Of a DNA stretch of 6,831 nucleotides, positions 5,275 to 6,831 are shown piece after piece; within the stretch, counting starts at the first letter, position 1, and every line of letters starts with the position of its first letter. The position numbers and the translations under genes are program-made. The notes beneath the pieces are model-generated. The model did no database searches, was not told where the DNA came from, and worked only from the letters and a program-made list of their open reading frames with translations. This stretch comes from Nitrososphaerota archaeon. Lineage in GTDB: Archaea > Thermoproteota > Nitrososphaeria > Nitrososphaerales > Gagatemarchaeaceae. The DNA lies in contig VBPP01000216.1 in the NCBI GenBank assembly GCA_005877365.1, positions 1-6,831 of the forward strand, read 5' to 3'.

Positions 5275-5451
5275 TCATTTCTCTCCTTTCATCTTTTTCA
5301 AATCTTCCGTTGCATTATCCCCTATAATTCCTTTGACGAGGTCGTATGGAACAGGTTTATCGATTGGAAATTTTGATTGAATCCAGTCGCTAATCGCAAA
5401 GCGACGAGAGATGAGCCGGCACGGAGTTCGGCGACAATTTTTCGTAAGCAT
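5275..5451 (-). pseudogene. C-terminal remnant of the gene upstream of the reductase pseudogene
   Basis: A 58-codon frame runs from ATG 5451 to TGA 5275-5277, one base before the ATG of the reductase pseudogene (TGAGATG). That is a classic translationally coupled operon junction. The last 40 or so residues look like a genuine C-terminus: DWIQSKFPIDKPVPYDLV, then a charged KKMKGEK end. The FPI-x-x-P-x-P-x-x-L-[VI]-x-x-I pattern is shared with the C-terminus of the DUF1801 protein encoded at 4000-4398, so this may be the tail of a second DUF1801 gene. The first 18 residues are Arg/Cys-rich and unconvincing. A neighbouring frame upstream (DAYEKLSPNSVP) reads better, which suggests a frameshift near 5400. 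There is no ribosome-binding site before ATG 5451. Confidence 0.4.
5281..5286 (-). promoter_or_regulatory. Ribosome-binding site of the reductase pseudogene
   Basis: GGAGAG on the minus strand, seven bases from the ATG at 5273. It lies inside the 3' end of the upstream remnant, where it encodes Gly-Glu, as expected for coupled translation of two operon genes. Confidence 0.6.
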
Positions 5452-5566
5452 CAGCGGTCAGGACCGCAAAGACTCGCAGCATCTTCAACAGGCTTCACAT
5501 GGTGTGGTAGGGTTGCAGAGTTGACATGCCTGTTGCAAGTCCGGGATGACGCCTTCGAAATGCTCA

Positions 5567-5795
5567 CCGGAAAAGTTCGCTCATAGTCGCTGTGAGCTGC
5601 ACGACGGTGGTCGTGGGCGCCCACTCGAGACTGCAGACGGGAACTCGTGCGGGCCGCGCCTACGTCTTCAAGGTTACAACGGGCTCCTAACCACCACGCT
5701 CACGAATCCCGATCCGCAACCGGGGGCGTCCTCGAGATACTTAGGCAAAATCTGTCTCCGCCAGCGAAAGCGACCCAATTGTGGTTGTCGGGTCT
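5567..5795 (+). pseudogene. FG-GAP-type beta-propeller relic, readable only across three frame changes
   Basis: Pieces of two propeller blades are visible in plus-strand frames. At 5570-5587 the frame gives EKFAHS. From 5586 a second frame gives VAVSCTTVVVGAH, then AGRAYVFKVTTGS and a stop at 5688-5690. From 5681 the first frame resumes with GLLTTTLTNPDPQPGA and RYLGK. From 5751 the second frame returns with SVSASESDPIVVVGS. Joined, these follow the FG-GAP blade pattern of F-x-x-S-V-[AS]-[VA]-S, V-V-V-G, A-G-x-[AV]-Y-V-F, T-T-G-x-L-L, T-L-T-N-P. Each junction needs only one or two bases lost or gained (about 5585, 5680-5687 and 5747-5751). The live protein would be a secreted or surface propeller. 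No start, promoter or anchor is visible. The relic ends just short of the opposite-strand surface-protein gene. Confidence 0.65.
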
Positions 5796-5807
5796 ATGCG
5801 GCCCCGA

Positions 5808-6831
5808 TCAAGTCTGACGATGTTGTCGTCTCGAACGGGATGGGATAAGAAATGGAGCCGCAGTCGCGACTTCAGCCCCGAAGGCGAAGAGAGAGGCCAG
5901 CGATAAACTGGGCGGTCTTACAATCGTGGCTGGCGAAGCAATCTGTGAATCTCCTTCGTCGTGGTGGCTAACGACGGTGAGAACGAACGTCCCGGCGCTT
6001 CCAGAACGAAGGCCGTCACCGGGGTAGCCGGCCGTGATTGTCTGCCTGCCTGTGTCGGAGGGTGTGTACTCCACCCGACACGTCAGCGAGTTGTCAGGCC
6101 CGTTCTTCTCGCCTTCGTCGTCGCTTTTGCAGTTGATTTCGTCGAAGGCACCTTTCCCGCTACTCGTGAACGTGACTTTCCCCGAGGGCCTGTTCCCGTC
6201 CGCCGCGGTGACAGAGGCCGTGCAGGTGGCCTCGTGGCCATCAACCACCGTTGAGGGAGCGCAGGATACCGACGCCTTGGTGGGCATCCGCTCTGAACCT
6301 GTTACGGTAACTGTGGTCGTCGCTGTCACGGTTGTCGTGGCCGTAGAGGTGACAGTTGCGGGGGTGGGGATGGCAGTGACGGTTGTCGTCTCCGTCGTCG
6401 TCTTGGTCGTTGTGGTGGGAGATACGGACGTCTCTGTGGTCGTCACCGTGATTGTGGTTGGGGGGGAGGTGGAGGTCGTTGTCTCAGTAATCGTGACCGT
6501 CTGAGTCGTTGTCGATGGGGGGGTGGTCACCGTCGTCGTGGTCACGGTGGTGGGGCCGTTGACGGTGGTTGTTTGAATTATGGTGAGAGTCGCGGTCGTC
6601 GGGGTGGTTAGGGTTGTCGTCGCAGTAATCGTGACCGTCTGAGTCGTTGCGGTAGGAGAGGTGGTCACTGTCGTGGAAGTTGGAGTCGTGACCGTCTGCG
6701 AAGTCGATGAAGTGGCGGAAGTCGTCACTGTCTGGCTCGTGATATTAGTGGTTGTCCCACTCGTCGTTGACGAGGTACCGTCGGAGATCACGGAGACAGT
6801 GTTGTCGCGAGAATTCGCAATGAAGACCTCC
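5808..6831 (-). CDS. Surface protein C-terminus: YVTN-type propeller end, Thr-rich stalk, Ig-like domain (5' end outside window)
   Basis: The frame is open to the right edge, so the visible 340 residues are a C-terminal part. Residues 1-18 read EVFIANSRDNTVSVISDG, the end of a YVTN-type beta-propeller blade. Residues 18-178 are an extreme Thr/Ser/Val/Pro stalk (TVTTTT-like units), a likely O-glycosylated spacer. Residues about 184-287 match a bacterial Ig-like domain of the Big_3 group, with Cys190, 203, 234 and 251, PSGKVTFTSSG, CRVEYTPSDTG and TITAGYPGDG. The last 53 residues hold a moderately hydrophobic stretch (about 307-330) followed by RSRRQHRQT. This could be a weak membrane anchor, although a Glu lies inside it. 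The stalk is built from duplicated DNA units. A GTG at 6791 is not the true start. The role is presumably cell-surface recognition or adhesion; no catalytic motif is visible. Confidence 0.85.
   Translation of the reverse strand, partial: EVFIANSRDNTVSVISDGTSSTTSGTTTNITSQTVTTSATSSTSQTVTTPTSTTVTTSPTATTQTVTITATTTLTTPTTATLTIIQTTTVNGPTTVTTTTVTTPPSTTTQTVTITETTTSTSPPTTITVTTTETSVSPTTTTKTTTETTTVTAIPTPATVTSTATTTVTATTTVTVTGSERMPTKASVSCAPSTVVDGHEATCTASVTAADGNRPSGKVTFTSSGKGAFDEINCKSDDEGEKNGPDNSLTCRVEYTPSDTGRQTITAGYPGDGLRSGSAGTFVLTVVSHHDEGDSQIASPATIVRPPSLSLASLFAFGAEVATAAPFLIPSRSRRQHRQT
6485..6649. repeat. 27-bp perfect direct repeat inside the Thr-rich stalk (6485-6511 and 6623-6649)
   Basis: Bases 6485-6511 and 6623-6649 are identical over 27 positions and lie 138 bases apart, exactly 46 codons, so the duplication keeps the frame. 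Each encodes a TTQTVTIT-type unit. A shorter related piece lies around 6691-6705. The stalk probably grew by in-frame duplication and can change length by recombination. Confidence 0.75.

Noticed and set aside
4852..5376. 174-codon plus-strand frame
   Set aside because: Antisense to the reductase pseudogene, whose minus-strand frames show clear family motifs.
6034..6504. 156-codon plus-strand Val-rich frame resembling a membrane protein
   Set aside because: The Val runs are the reverse complement of Thr codons in the stalk; the opposite frame has recognisable propeller and Ig-like sequence.
6485..6780. CRISPR or tandem-repeat array suggested by repeated units
   Set aside because: The repeats are in frame, encode Thr-rich protein and are unevenly spaced with no unique spacers.

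Overview
The window looks archaeal, although some of its genes have a bacterial flavour. Three start sites are preceded by A/T-only boxes at spacings that suit an archaeal TATA element: 325-332 before the transporter, 4418-4424 before the DUF1801 gene (leaderless spacing) and 2251-2261 before the small acidic/basic protein. The cell-surface genes at the right end are of a type frequent in archaea: a YVTN-type propeller end with a threonine-rich stalk and an Ig-like domain, and beside it an FG-GAP propeller relic. The hydrolase-cyclase fusion, DUF1801 and dihydrofolate-reductase-like genes are families best known from bacteria, so acquisition by transfer is the simplest reading. The archaeal assignment is an inference; no rRNA, tRNA or universal marker gene lies in the window.

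Layout, left to right. 1-192 (+) is the tail of an unidentified gene. 193-367 holds a possible terminator, a dense set of inverted repeats and a TATA-like box. 368-1831 (+) is a complete 14-helix MFS exporter (DHA2/EmrB-QacA type) starting with TTG, with an inverted repeat around its stop. 1905-2186 (-) encodes a 93-residue protein with an acidic N-terminal half and a basic C-terminal half, preceded by a duplicated ribosome-binding site. 2299-3663 (-) encodes an alpha/beta hydrolase fused to a class III nucleotidyl cyclase. 3664-3999 has no convincing gene. 4000-4398 (-) is an A+T-richer DUF1801 gene flanked by near-identical 15-bp direct repeats.

From about 4400 to 5800 the region is largely decayed. 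4684-5273 (-) is a dihydrofolate-reductase-like (RibD C-terminal type) pseudogene with an internal deletion plus frameshift and a later in-frame TGA. 5275-5451 (-) is a short remnant whose stop lies one base before the pseudogene start. About 5567-5795 (+) is an FG-GAP propeller relic that can be read only by changing frame three times. 5808-6831 (-) is the C-terminal part of a secreted or surface protein whose N-terminus lies beyond the right edge.

I see no evidence that these genes form one pathway. The picture is an accessory region: efflux, a possible cyclic-nucleotide signalling or hydrolase enzyme, imported small genes at different stages of decay, and surface propeller proteins. I did not find a convincing new multi-gene system. 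The most informative items are the hidden relics, the charge-polarised small protein, the cyclase fusion in an apparently archaeal setting and the inverted-repeat cluster upstream of the exporter.
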